The notes under the pieces: generated by a model
Told to the model about the DNA's origin: nothing
What the model saw: the letters and a program-made list of their open reading frames with translations, nothing else
Database searches by the model: none
Position numbers and translations under genes: made by a program
Shown here: positions 8,388-16,051 of the stretch, piece after piece
Position numbering within the stretch: the stretch's first letter is position 1
How the letters are laid out: every line of letters starts with the position of its first letter
Assembly: GCA_001917125.1 (NCBI GenBank)
Contig: MNTU01000017.1
Location: 62,001-126,000 of the forward strand
Direction: 5' to 3'
DNA: 64,000 nt
Source: Azospirillum sp. 47_25
GTDB taxonomy: Bacteria; Pseudomonadota; Alphaproteobacteria; RF32; CAG-239

Positions 8388-8427
8388 AAACCCTCTGTTA
8401 ACAAGACAGAGGGTTTTAATTTTTTTG
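8388..8427. terminator. Terminator after the SH3 protein gene
   Basis: AAACCCTCTGT and ACAGAGGGTTT (8388-8398/8406-8416) form a stem, followed by T-rich DNA. The A-rich left flank may let it serve the convergent gene too. Confidence 0.85.
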
Positions 8428-8438
8428 CCTAAAACGGA

Positions 8439-9422
8439 TTATTCGATGAAAAGCCGGTCAATTTCCGCCGCTATTTCAGAGGCGGGGAACAGAACTTTTC
8501 CCTGTTTAAATTCTTCGCAGCCCGGCTGCAAAGGCACGGCGTAGCCATTATCATAGAGAGACTGAACAAAACGGCAGTGTTTCGGCGTGAGCCAGTCATG
8601 CCCGCAAAAGACGAAGACAGGCTTGCCGGCACCGCAGGATTCACAGGCCATGGAAACGGAATCGCCGGTGACAACAATATTGTCAGCCAGAGCCCAATAG
8701 CCCATAATCGGATTTTCATCCTGGCTGCCCCAGAGATAAGTATGGGCGGGAATTCCCTTTAACTCTTCCATAATCAGCGCTTCCGCCCGGCTGCCGGTGC
8801 GTTTGGAATCGGTTATCAGCACCGAACCGCCTATCCGCTCTTTCAGAGCGCGGATTTGTCTGCCCAATTCGCGTGCATTGTCCAAAGCGAACGCTTTGCC
8901 TTTGATGGAACCGCCGACGATAACCGCGGTCAAAGGCCGCGGCAAGGAAGCAAAAGCTTTCTGCCATTTTTTTTCGGCGGTGGCCAAAGCGGCGGCACTG
9001 ACACGGTGCGGCGAGCCGATGGTATAGAAACAATTGCCGGCGGCATTTTTATGGCGGTCGTGTTCGGGCATAAAAATCCGGTCAAACCGGCGCATATTGG
9101 CAGGGCTGACGTCAGGATGAAGCAACTGGACGATTTTGACGGCCGGCGACTGCTTTTTTATCCAGAGGGCAACGGTGGCCGTCCGGCGGCTGGCAGAAAT
9201 GACCAAGTCGGGAAAATCACGGCTGATTTGTTTCCGGCTGTCCGGGGTTACGCCGACAAGCGTGCGCCCTTTCAAAATATTCGGCAGAGCAGCCAGGCGG
9301 TTATAGGCAATCTGCTTTTCTTCAATTTTGTAGTGCGCGGGGTTCAATGCCGCGGCCACGCCGCGAATTTGCCCCACGCTGCCCATGCGGTTGTCCAATA
9401 ATGCCCATACCCGTTTTTTCAT
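8439..9422 (-). CDS. ELM1/GtrOC1-like protein (DUF1022)
   Basis: A 327-residue member of the mitochondrial fission ELM1-like family common in alphaproteobacteria. The N-terminus has the typical WALLDNRMGSVGQIRGVA stretch. Later segments include VIVGGSIKGKAF and IVVTGDSVSMACESCGAGKPV, which resemble the nucleotide-binding half of GT-B glycosyltransferases. Enzymatic activity has not been settled for the family, and lipopolysaccharide or envelope sugar metabolism is a common guess. No neighbouring glycan genes support a specific role here. Confidence 0.8.
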   Translation of the reverse strand: MKKRVWALLDNRMGSVGQIRGVAAALNPAHYKIEEKQIAYNRLAALPNILKGRTLVGVTPDSRKQISRDFPDLVISASRRTATVALWIKKQSPAVKIVQLLHPDVSPANMRRFDRIFMPEHDRHKNAAGNCFYTIGSPHRVSAAALATAEKKWQKAFASLPRPLTAVIVGGSIKGKAFALDNARELGRQIRALKERIGGSVLITDSKRTGSRAEALIMEELKGIPAHTYLWGSQDENPIMGYWALADNIVVTGDSVSMACESCGAGKPVFVFCGHDWLTPKHCRFVQSLYDNGYAVPLQPGCEEFKQGKVLFPASEIAAEIDRLFIE

Positions 9423-9512
9423 GTGTAATAACTCTTAAAATGCAATAGTCAAAAGATTAAATATTATGTTAGTATAAATGAAAATAAAATCAACAAACTT
9501 CAGGAGGTTGTT

Positions 9513-9818
9513 ATGCGTTTATTTATTCCCGTTCTGGCCTTGGGTCTGCTTGCCGGCGTTCAGGAGGCATCGGCACAGTTCAGTGCCCAAAAAGACGCGC
9601 AGTATATTGCCACGCTCAAAGCCGTCGTCAATTACAAAATCAACGACGAAGAAAACCTGAAAGACATTGAAAGCCTGCGCCAAAATCAGGCCTTTAACCA
9701 GAAGCTGCAGCGGATGCTCAACAAATTGCAGAACACCCGTACCAAAAACACCACTAACCGTCGAGTGCAGCAAATTCTCGAAAAAGCCGGACAGGACATC
9801 TACCGCCTGCTGGATTAA
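9513..9818 (+). CDS. Small secreted protein of unknown function (101 aa)
   Basis: Strong AGGAGG site nine bases before the ATG. A signal peptide ends at EASA-QF near residue 22. The mature part is about 80 residues, polar and helical (KAVVNYKINDEENLKDIESL, then a basic segment with NTRTKNTTNRR), and contains no cysteine. I recognise no family. The two following small genes also encode exported or soluble proteins of unknown role and may share its transcript. Confidence 0.7.
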   Translation: MRLFIPVLALGLLAGVQEASAQFSAQKDAQYIATLKAVVNYKINDEENLKDIESLRQNQAFNQKLQRMLNKLQNTRTKNTTNRRVQQILEKAGQDIYRLLD

Positions 9819-9882
9819 CAAAGCTTTAAGACAAAAGTGCTAAACTCGGTTTATCTGGAAAAACATACCGCGGGTGAACGCC

Positions 9883-10062
9883 ATGGAAGAGACATTAACC
9901 TTTGACAACGCTTATTTTCGCAACAAGATTATGAATTTGCGGCAGAAACTGCATGCTCTGGAAGGCTTTTCCCCGGTTGAAAAAATTTCGGAAAACGTTC
10001 CCGTGCCGGAAGAAAAAGACGTTCACCCTTTAATCAAAAACAACGAAAAAGTAAACTCATGA
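9883..10062 (+). CDS. Small hypothetical protein (59 aa)
   Basis: The frame is open from a GTG at 9874 and an ATG at 9883; I prefer the ATG, although no good ribosome site is visible for either. The product is soluble and charged (MEETLTFDNAYFRNKIMNLR..., ending KNNEKVNS) and could form one amphipathic helix. Its TGA overlaps the ATG of the next gene by four bases, which supports it being translated as part of that operon. No function can be assigned. Confidence 0.5.
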   Translation: MEETLTFDNAYFRNKIMNLRQKLHALEGFSPVEKISENVPVPEEKDVHPLIKNNEKVNS

Positions 10063-10370
10063 AAAACGGATTTTCCATTGCCGCTCTGGCAGTCTTTCTT
10101 TTGTCCGGCTGCGTTTCCGACCGTCCACAGGAAGCGAAGAACGCTTACGAATCAGATTATGAGCGTTTTTTTCAGAATGTGATCGTCAAAGAAAAGACCC
10201 CGCATTACGTAACTTATGAATACAAAGACGTGCGGATAGACGAGATTGCTTTTCTCGCCTCGCGCTACTGTCAGGAACAGGGCGGAAAGACCGCTTATCT
10301 CCACGATACGGTGCTCTACCGCAATTTTACGCGGCGGGCAACTTTTGACTGTTTGGAGTTGCAAAACTAG
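10059..10370 (+). CDS. Small lipoprotein of unknown function (103 aa)
   Basis: Lipoprotein signal with lipobox LLSGC (Cys at about 18), so it is probably anchored in the outer or inner membrane. The mature part is about 85 residues with two further cysteines (RYCQEQGG and FDCLEL), which could form a disulfide. Translation is likely coupled to the small gene before it (ATGA overlap). No family is recognised. Confidence 0.7.
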   Translation: MKNGFSIAALAVFLLSGCVSDRPQEAKNAYESDYERFFQNVIVKEKTPHYVTYEYKDVRIDEIAFLASRYCQEQGGKTAYLHDTVLYRNFTRRATFDCLELQN

Positions 10371-10423
10371 CCGGCTCTTCCTATATAAAATTTAAAAGAG
10401 AGTTGTGCGGAGAATAACAGATT

Positions 10424-11362
10424 ATGAATAAAAACTTATATCACGTTTTAGGGATATCCAAGGATGCGAGCGAAGCCGAAATCAAATCGGCCTATCGGAA
10501 ACTGGCCCGCAAATATCACCCTGATTTAAATAAAGACGATAAATCCGCAGCCGAAAAATTTAAGGAAGTTTCCTGCGCTTACGATATTTTGGGCGATAAA
10601 GAAAAACGCAAAAAATATGACAACGGCGAAATCGACTGCGACGGCAAGCCAACCGGCTACGGTGCCGGATTCGGCGGAGCCGGCGGCAATTATCAGAGTT
10701 ACAGCTACGGCGGCGGCAATCCTTTCGGCGCCGGCGGGTTCGGCGGCAGCGCAGGAGGGTTTGACTTTTCCTCCATTTTCGGTGATGATATTTTTTCTCA
10801 GTTCGGCGGAGCTGCACAAGGCGGCTTTTCCGGACGGGGCAGACGTCCGCGTAAAGGCGAAGACATCAATTACACCATGCAGATTGATTTTCTGACAGCA
10901 GCTCAGGGAGCCGAAAAAACCGTCAACCTGAACGGGAAAAGCATTAACGTTAAAATTCCGGCAGGAACGCAAAACGGACAGACACTGCGTTTGAAAGGTT
11001 TGGGGCAGCCCTCTCTTTCAGGCGGGGAAGCCGGCGACGTCCTGATTACGATGAATGTGGGCGGACATCCGTATTTTTCTGCCGACGGACTGAATATTCT
11101 GCTGGAACTGCCGATAACAATGAAAGAAGCCGTTTTAGGCGCCAAAGTCACCATTCCGACCATTTCCGGCAAAGTAGCGGTTAACGTGCCGCCCTACTCT
11201 ACCAGCGGTGAAAAACTGCGCTTAAAAGGCAAAGGAATCAAAAGCAAATCTGGTCAGGGTGATGAAATCGTTACGCTGAAAATAGTGGCTCCGAAAATCA
11301 AAAATGCCGAACTGGAAAAAGCTTTGGCCGGTCTGCCGGACGAAAATGTCAGGACTTTTTAA
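10424..11362 (+). CDS. cbpA: DnaJ-like co-chaperone without zinc finger (CbpA type)
   Basis: Hsp40 partner for DnaK. Residues 1-68 are a J domain with the HPD motif (KYHPDLN). A Gly/Phe-rich linker (about 75-140, [12 protein letters not shown]) follows, then two beta-sandwich substrate-binding domains (from [14 protein letters not shown]). The CxxCxGxG zinc-finger repeats of true DnaJ are absent, which separates it from the dnaJ at 36.2-37.3 kb. The 312-residue length suits CbpA. The next gene starts inside its stop codon (TAATG). Confidence 0.85.
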   Translation: MNKNLYHVLGISKDASEAEIKSAYRKLARKYHPDLNKDDKSAAEKFKEVSCAYDILGDKEKRKKYDNGEIDCDGKPTGYGAGFGGAGGNYQSYSYGGGNPFGAGGFGGSAGGFDFSSIFGDDIFSQFGGAAQGGFSGRGRRPRKGEDINYTMQIDFLTAAQGAEKTVNLNGKSINVKIPAGTQNGQTLRLKGLGQPSLSGGEAGDVLITMNVGGHPYFSADGLNILLELPITMKEAVLGAKVTIPTISGKVAVNVPPYSTSGEKLRLKGKGIKSKSGQGDEIVTLKIVAPKIKNAELEKALAGLPDENVRTF

Positions 11363-11925
11363 TGCTGTTGGATGCACTGCGCGACTTTGAATGGCTTAAC
11401 GAACCGCTGGACGTCAATTTTGAAGAAGCCGGCATGCGGGTGCTGACGCATAATAAAACAGACTTCTGGCAGTCGGTGCACCACCGTTTCGGCAAAGACA
11501 ACGGGCATTTTTTCTATGCCCGGCGTGAAGGCGATTTTACTTTCGGGGTAACCTGGCGGTTTGAAAACAGCGGGCAGTTTGACCAATGCGGCATTATGCT
11601 GCGGGTTGATGAAAAGAACTGGTTTAAAGCGTCGGTTATGTCTGACAACGAAGCACAGCCGCGTCTGGCTTCCTGCGTGACCAACTGCGGCTATTCCGAT
11701 TTGGCACCGATAGAAATTCCGGCGGGAATAACGGAAGTTTCCTACAAAATCAAACGTTTCAAAGGAGATTACATTCTCTATTATTCACTGGACGGCATAA
11801 ACTTCAAACAGCTGAGAATGCTGCACCTGCTGAACGATCAGCCGGAAGTCAAGGTCGGCGCTTATATCTGCTCGCCGCAGCGGGAAGCTTTTGAAGGCGT
11901 TTTGACCCAGATTGAGTTTATTTAA
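11362..11925 (+). CDS. DUF1349 concanavalin-like protein
   Basis: A 187-residue protein matching the DUF1349 family (lectin-like jelly roll, related to yeast enolase regulator YHR202-type proteins). Typical stretches are LTHNKTDFWQ, DQCGIMLRVDEKNWFKASV and KVGAYICSPQREAFEGVL. It has no signal peptide, so it should be cytosolic. Its start overlaps the cbpA stop by one base, so the two are co-transcribed. The ligand is unknown in the family. Confidence 0.75.
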   Translation: MLLDALRDFEWLNEPLDVNFEEAGMRVLTHNKTDFWQSVHHRFGKDNGHFFYARREGDFTFGVTWRFENSGQFDQCGIMLRVDEKNWFKASVMSDNEAQPRLASCVTNCGYSDLAPIEIPAGITEVSYKIKRFKGDYILYYSLDGINFKQLRMLHLLNDQPEVKVGAYICSPQREAFEGVLTQIEFI

Positions 11926-12710
11926 AAACCGGTGTAGCCTGCCGGCTCCTCTTCTTCATACATTTTCGGGCGCTTGACCGCCACCACCTTCTGATACATA
12001 CCGCCGAAATAACGCGTGCGGTGCCAGATATAATCAATGTTGTCACGGGCAAAAGTATCGATGGTGCGATCCCACAATTTTTCGGCAAACGGCTGGTAAA
12101 GCCGGTTAAAGAGTTTGACAAACCAGCGCAGCGGATGCCAGTAATCCGGCTGCGAATAGTCAATGAATATGACTTTGCCGTTCTCGTTAATGCTGTGCAG
12201 GGCATTTTCCACCACTTTGATTTTGCTGGCTATCGGCAGTTCATGCAGCAGCATGTAGCAGACAACCGTATCATATTCGGCACCAATCGGATTTTCGGCA
12301 TTCTGCTGAATGAAATGCATTTGCGGGTAAAGGGTTTCATATTTTCCCTCCAGGCGGCTGATTTGGGTGCGATTGATGTCTATCACATCCAAACGGCCGT
12401 AAAAACCGACCTTGTCTGCCAGTTCCGGCAATTGATTGCCGAAAGTTCCGCCCAGCTGCAAAACCTTGCTGTGGGTGTCAACCTCATTCACACAGGCTTC
12501 AATCAGCCGGTTATGGGTTCCGAAAGTCAGCAGATTCAGCAGCCAGTTCCGGTCAAGCAGGGCGCTCCATTTCAGGCTGTTGTAGAGTTTGCCGTAAAAA
12601 AGGCGCTGATAAAGCGGCGTCAGCACTTCCCGCGGCGGCTGAAACGCCGGCTCCTGTGCAATGACATCTTCTTCTCCGACTTCATCAATATCGCTGATCA
12701 GTTTAATCAT
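11922..12710 (-). CDS. rquA: RquA-like protein (rhodoquinone biosynthesis)
   Basis: RquA converts ubiquinone to rhodoquinone, the carrier used with fumarate reductase under low oxygen. This 262-residue protein has the methyltransferase-like fold but an altered SAM loop (VLQLGGTFGNQL) as in RquA, and shows RquA-like segments: RNWLLNLLTFGTHNRL, MLLHELPIASK, FIDYSQPDYWHPLRW and a C-terminal TRYFGGMYQKVVAV. GGAG lies eight bases before the ATG. It overlaps the preceding Hpt-like gene by eight bases. A related quinone methyltransferase is the main alternative. Confidence 0.7.
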   Translation of the reverse strand: MIKLISDIDEVGEEDVIAQEPAFQPPREVLTPLYQRLFYGKLYNSLKWSALLDRNWLLNLLTFGTHNRLIEACVNEVDTHSKVLQLGGTFGNQLPELADKVGFYGRLDVIDINRTQISRLEGKYETLYPQMHFIQQNAENPIGAEYDTVVCYMLLHELPIASKIKVVENALHSINENGKVIFIDYSQPDYWHPLRWFVKLFNRLYQPFAEKLWDRTIDTFARDNIDYIWHRTRYFGGMYQKVVAVKRPKMYEEEEPAGYTGF

Positions 12711-13053
12711 TTCTTTTCTCCGCTAAGCGGCGGTCAACAGACGACGCTTCTTCTTCAAACAAATTCTGCAATTCCAGCAGGCGTGAGGTCAGCAAGGCTA
12801 TCTGACCGCCGGCCAGCAGGTGTTCTTCCAGCTTTCGGCAGGCTGACGTCCATGCCGCCATTCGGAAACCGGTTCCTCCGTCCTGGCGGGAATGGAAAAA
12901 ATTGCGCAGCAAATCCCGGTTTTCCTGCAAAATCCAATTCGGTACGCTTTGGCGCAGGAGCGCTTCCGTCTCCCGCCGATAAAGCCGCCACATTTTCAAA
13001 ACCCGGGACTTTGGCATACCGGCAAAAACATCTGCCGTTTCAGTATTTTTCAT
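12703..13053 (-). CDS. Putative Hpt (histidine phosphotransfer) domain protein
   Basis: A 116-residue helical protein. The segment FFHSRQDGGTGFRMAAW followed by CRKLEEHL resembles the Hpt signature, in which a phosphorylatable His (here His54) is followed by a Gly-rich turn and a helix ending in LE. The ATG at 13053 lies inside the end of the response-regulator gene, with GGGAG 10 bases upstream. Its position directly after a response regulator supports a phosphorelay role. The match is short, so a non-signalling function remains possible. Confidence 0.5.
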   Translation of the reverse strand: MKNTETADVFAGMPKSRVLKMWRLYRRETEALLRQSVPNWILQENRDLLRNFFHSRQDGGTGFRMAAWTSACRKLEEHLLAGGQIALLTSRLLELQNLFEEEASSVDRRLAEKRND

Positions 13054-13693
13054 GGCGGATGACTCCCAGACGTTCGGCTTCCCTGACGGCACCGGTGCGG
13101 TTGTTAACGTTCAGCAGTTTTAAAATTGCGGTTACATGCAATTTAACGGTTCCTTCGCTTAAACCCAATTCATAAGCAATCTGTTTATTGGACTTGCCCT
13201 CGGCCACGGCCTGAATAACTTCAATCTGACGCGGCGTCAAAATATGATTTGGAGCAGGCTCATCTTCCAGCAGGGAGGCAAATTCCGGCTTCAGCCGATT
13301 GTCCAGCAATTCCGGCGGAATATAAACGCCGCCCGACATAATCAGGTTTACAGCACTGATAATCACCGCATTGGCCGAAGTTTTCGGAATATAGCCGGAG
13401 ACACCGATATCAATGGTTTTTTGCACGATTTCCTTGTCAAAAACAGCGGAAAGCACGGCTATCGGCGTTTCCGGCAACAAGGCATGGATTTTTTCAAAAG
13501 CTTCAGACCAACGGCCGCCGGGCATAGCCAAATCAGTCATAATCAGATTAAAATCCGTTTCTTTTTCAATAATTTTGAAAATCTCGGGATAGTTATGGGC
13601 AAAGACCAGTTCAACGCCGGGGAAATTATCCCGCAGAATAAACTCCAGCCCTTTCAGAAACAGTTCATGATCATCCGCTACCAAAATCCGCAT
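13040..13693 (-). CDS. LuxR/NarL-type response regulator
   Basis: A 217-residue two-component regulator. The receiver domain has the acidic pair in VADDHE, phospho-acceptor Asp54 (LIMTDLAMP) and the conserved Lys in YIPKTS. The C-terminal LuxR helix-turn-helix runs LTPRQIEVIQAVAEGKSNKQ to TVKLHV. The ATG at 13693 follows GGAGG and overlaps the rsmE stop (TAATG); an in-frame upstream codon would lie deep inside rsmE. No histidine kinase is adjacent. The Hpt-like protein behind it could pass phosphate to or from it. Confidence 0.85.
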   Translation of the reverse strand: MRILVADDHELFLKGLEFILRDNFPGVELVFAHNYPEIFKIIEKETDFNLIMTDLAMPGGRWSEAFEKIHALLPETPIAVLSAVFDKEIVQKTIDIGVSGYIPKTSANAVIISAVNLIMSGGVYIPPELLDNRLKPEFASLLEDEPAPNHILTPRQIEVIQAVAEGKSNKQIAYELGLSEGTVKLHVTAILKLLNVNNRTGAVREAERLGVIRHEKY

Positions 13694-14436
13694 TATCTGT
13701 CCTCCGAATAATCTGCCCAGTCGCCGCTCAGGGACTGCCAACAGCTCAGTGCCGCGGCGACGGCCGTTTCCGCCCGCAAAATCCGCGGTCCGAGGGTTAC
13801 GCCTTGAGCAAACTCAAGTCCGCGCAGCCGTTGCAATTCCTCTGTACTGAAACCGCCTTCGGGTCCGACCAAAATTGCGGCCGGCGCCGCAGTGGCGGCA
13901 AAAGCGCGGCACACCGGCAGGCCGTGTCCGGTTTCATCCATAAAAAACAAACGGCGGCTTTTATCCCAGTTTTGCAGAACTTTTTCCAGACTTTGCGCCT
14001 CATTGATTTCAGGAACATCCAATCGGCGGCACTGTTCGGCCGCTTCAATGCCCTGAGCCCGGAAACGCTCGCGCCTGACTTTGTCTGTGATGGTGCGTCG
14101 GGTAATGACCGGCTGAAGCCGCCGGGCCCCCAATTCCACCGCTTTCTGGATAATAAAGTCCGTCTGGTCTTTTTTTACCGGGGCAAACAACAGCCATATA
14201 TCCGGCACGGGTTGAAATTCTCTGAGCTGCTCGCCGACGATAACCCGGCAATGTTTTTTGGAAACGGCGGCAATCTGCATTTCAAATTCGCCGGACCGGC
14301 CGTCAAAACCGAGAAAAGCATCTCCCGCAGCCAATTTCATGACATTGGAAAGGTAATGGCTCCGGCTCTCGTCCAAATCCAGTTCCCGTCCGCCGTACAG
14401 CGGCGTTTCAATATATAAACGTACCCGCGCCGCCAA
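13693..14436 (-). CDS. rsmE: 16S rRNA m3U1498 methyltransferase
   Basis: SPOUT-class RNA methyltransferase that modifies U1498 of 16S rRNA. The 247-residue protein has an N-terminal PUA-like part, then LLFAPVKKDQTDFIIQKAVELGA, and the knotted SAM site ILVGPEGGFSTEE with LGPRILRAETAVAAALS. It appears to start at TTG 14436; AAAGG lies about 10 bases upstream and there is no in-frame ATG near the conserved N-terminus. It heads an operon with the response regulator, the Hpt-like protein and RquA. Confidence 0.9.
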   Translation of the reverse strand: MAARVRLYIETPLYGGRELDLDESRSHYLSNVMKLAAGDAFLGFDGRSGEFEMQIAAVSKKHCRVIVGEQLREFQPVPDIWLLFAPVKKDQTDFIIQKAVELGARRLQPVITRRTITDKVRRERFRAQGIEAAEQCRRLDVPEINEAQSLEKVLQNWDKSRRLFFMDETGHGLPVCRAFAATAAPAAILVGPEGGFSTEELQRLRGLEFAQGVTLGPRILRAETAVAAALSCWQSLSGDWADYSEDR

Positions 14437-14439
14437 CTA

Positions 14440-15108
14440 TTATTCTACCTTTACTGAAATTAATTTGGTTTCCAAAACCTTGACATTCAAGGGATCGCCG
14501 ACATCAAGACAATCAAAATAAACCGTTTCGCGGCCGGGTTCTTTGGCTTTGAACACCGCGTGAACGAAACCGTCCTCCGTACGTTCGGAAATAAATTCCA
14601 AAGACTTATATTCTTTATCAAAATTCCATTTTAAATTGGAACCGGCGCGCAGTTTGATGTCAATGGTATGCCCCATGCCGAGCACGGTTTTGGAAGTCGG
14701 CTCAACCAGCGTCATAATGATGTCTTCATAGACTTTCGGGGCTTCTTTGACGCCGGCTTTGCCTTTTTGATCAGTCCGGGTGCCGCCGGAAGAGAAAATG
14801 GCGTCGGCAATGCTGCCGTAGTCAACCGTGCTGCCCTGAGGCATCGGTGCCAGAATGGTGTTGCTTTCGGCTTTGGCCGCTGCGGCGGCTGCTTCTATCG
14901 CATCCTGTTCGCGTTCAACCTGTTCGCCGTAGGTTTCGCCAAAACCGTCAACCGAGCCGGTTCCGCCGGCTGCCGCAGCCTCTTTCATCGTTTCCATCTC
15001 TGCGGCCGTCACCTCGGGAGATTCCTGGCGGGGCGGCTGCTGTGCCAATGCTCCGCCGGAGACAAGCCCCATTCCCACTATAAGAGCCCAAAGTTGTTTG
15101 TTTTGCAT
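14440..15108 (-). CDS. Secreted protein of unknown function (222 aa)
   Basis: Signal peptide cleaved after GGALA (about residue 22). Next is a Gln/Pro/Ala-rich, probably disordered stretch to about residue 110, including a run AAAAAAKAE, and then a compact C-terminal part (from YEDIIMTLVEPTSKTVLG to LISVKVE) that looks like a beta-sandwich. It lies four bases upstream of rsmE and is probably the operon leader. No family recognised. Confidence 0.65.
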   Translation of the reverse strand: MQNKQLWALIVGMGLVSGGALAQQPPRQESPEVTAAEMETMKEAAAAGGTGSVDGFGETYGEQVEREQDAIEAAAAAAKAESNTILAPMPQGSTVDYGSIADAIFSSGGTRTDQKGKAGVKEAPKVYEDIIMTLVEPTSKTVLGMGHTIDIKLRAGSNLKWNFDKEYKSLEFISERTEDGFVHAVFKAKEPGRETVYFDCLDVGDPLNVKVLETKLISVKVE

Positions 15109-15230
15109 GGCAGCCTCCTAAATATTACGTAAAATTAAAAATTCTGTATAATCTTATTTACCTCTTATCAATTTATAATAGATATGTTAATGAATAGATA
15201 AAATTTTGCAAATAGTTTATTCGGACAGGG

Positions 15231-15902
15231 ATGATGATTATTACGATAGACGGGCCGGCCGCCGCCGGAAAGGGAACACTTGCCGCCATTCTGGCAGACA
15301 AATACCATTTGGCTTATTTTGACACCGGAATGGTTTATCGCGCCGTCGGGCTGGAGATGCGCCGGAAAGGACTTGACCGCCATGATGAAAACGCTGCGGA
15401 AGCAATCGCCCGCGAACTGACTTTTCCCAAAATGATTGAACTCTCCAAAGACCCCGAATTCCGCAGTTCCGAAGGCGGGGTTGCCGCTTCCGTCGTCTCT
15501 GCACATCCCAAAGTCCGGGCCGCTCTGCTTAAGATGCAGCAGGATTTTGCCCTGACGCCGGTATTTGCCGACGGAACCCCGGCGAACGGCGCCGTTTATG
15601 ACGGCAGAGACACCGGAACAGTAGTTTGTCCGCAGGCCGACGTCAAATTTTTTATTACCGCATCAACGGAAATCCGCGCCAAACGGCGGTTTGACGAATT
15701 GAAGGCCAAAGGCAGCGACATTTCTTTTGCCAAAGTTCTGGAAGATATGGAAGCCCGCGACGCCCGCGATGCCAACCGAGCTGCCGCACCGATGAAACCT
15801 GCCGATGATGCGGTGATTTTCGATACTTCGGCTCTCAATATTGCAGAAGTGGCCGTTAAAGCCGAAGAAATTATCGAAGCCAAGCTGAAAAAAACGCTTT
15901 AA
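15231..15902 (+). CDS. cmk: Cytidylate kinase
   Basis: Phosphorylates CMP and dCMP with ATP. The 223-residue protein begins IITIDGPAAAGKGTLA, the P-loop. YFDTGMVYRAVG follows (DTGxxYR substrate motif), then YDGRDTGTVVCP and AKRRFDELKAKG for the lid. cmk directly before rpsA is a common arrangement in proteobacteria. Two adjacent ATG codons open the frame; the first follows ACAGGG closely, so the second is equally plausible. Confidence 0.95.
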   Translation: MMIITIDGPAAAGKGTLAAILADKYHLAYFDTGMVYRAVGLEMRRKGLDRHDENAAEAIARELTFPKMIELSKDPEFRSSEGGVAASVVSAHPKVRAALLKMQQDFALTPVFADGTPANGAVYDGRDTGTVVCPQADVKFFITASTEIRAKRRFDELKAKGSDISFAKVLEDMEARDARDANRAAAPMKPADDAVIFDTSALNIAEVAVKAEEIIEAKLKKTL

Positions 15903-15916
15903 GCGCAAGAAAATAC

Positions 15917-15944
15917 TTGAAAATTTAATATTTAACTGTATAAA
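15917..15944 (+). promoter_or_regulatory. Putative rpsA promoter
   Basis: TTGAAA (15917-15922), a 16-bp spacer and TATAAA (15939-15944) lie just after cmk, about 108 bases before the rpsA start. Confidence 0.6.
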
Positions 15945-15955
15945 GAACCTAGCTT

Positions 15956-15980
15956 TAGACGGCAGGGTGCGCTGCGTCTA
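15956..15980 (+). promoter_or_regulatory. Hairpin in the rpsA leader
   Basis: TAGACGGCAG and CTGCGTCTA pair with a one-base bulge in the leader between the proposed promoter and rpsA. The rpsA start has no Shine-Dalgarno sequence, as is usual for S1 genes, so a leader structure could take part in S1 autoregulation. That role is inferred from the family. Confidence 0.45.
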
Positions 15981-16051
15981 TCGGAATATTCAACCCCGCA
16001 CAAGTCCGTTTCCTCTTGGAAATCAGGCATTTTTTTGAAATAACTTAATTT

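Noticed and set aside
12021..13175. 384-residue plus-strand frame
   Set aside because: It lies opposite the RquA-like, Hpt-like and regulator genes, which have ribosome sites and recognisable domains.
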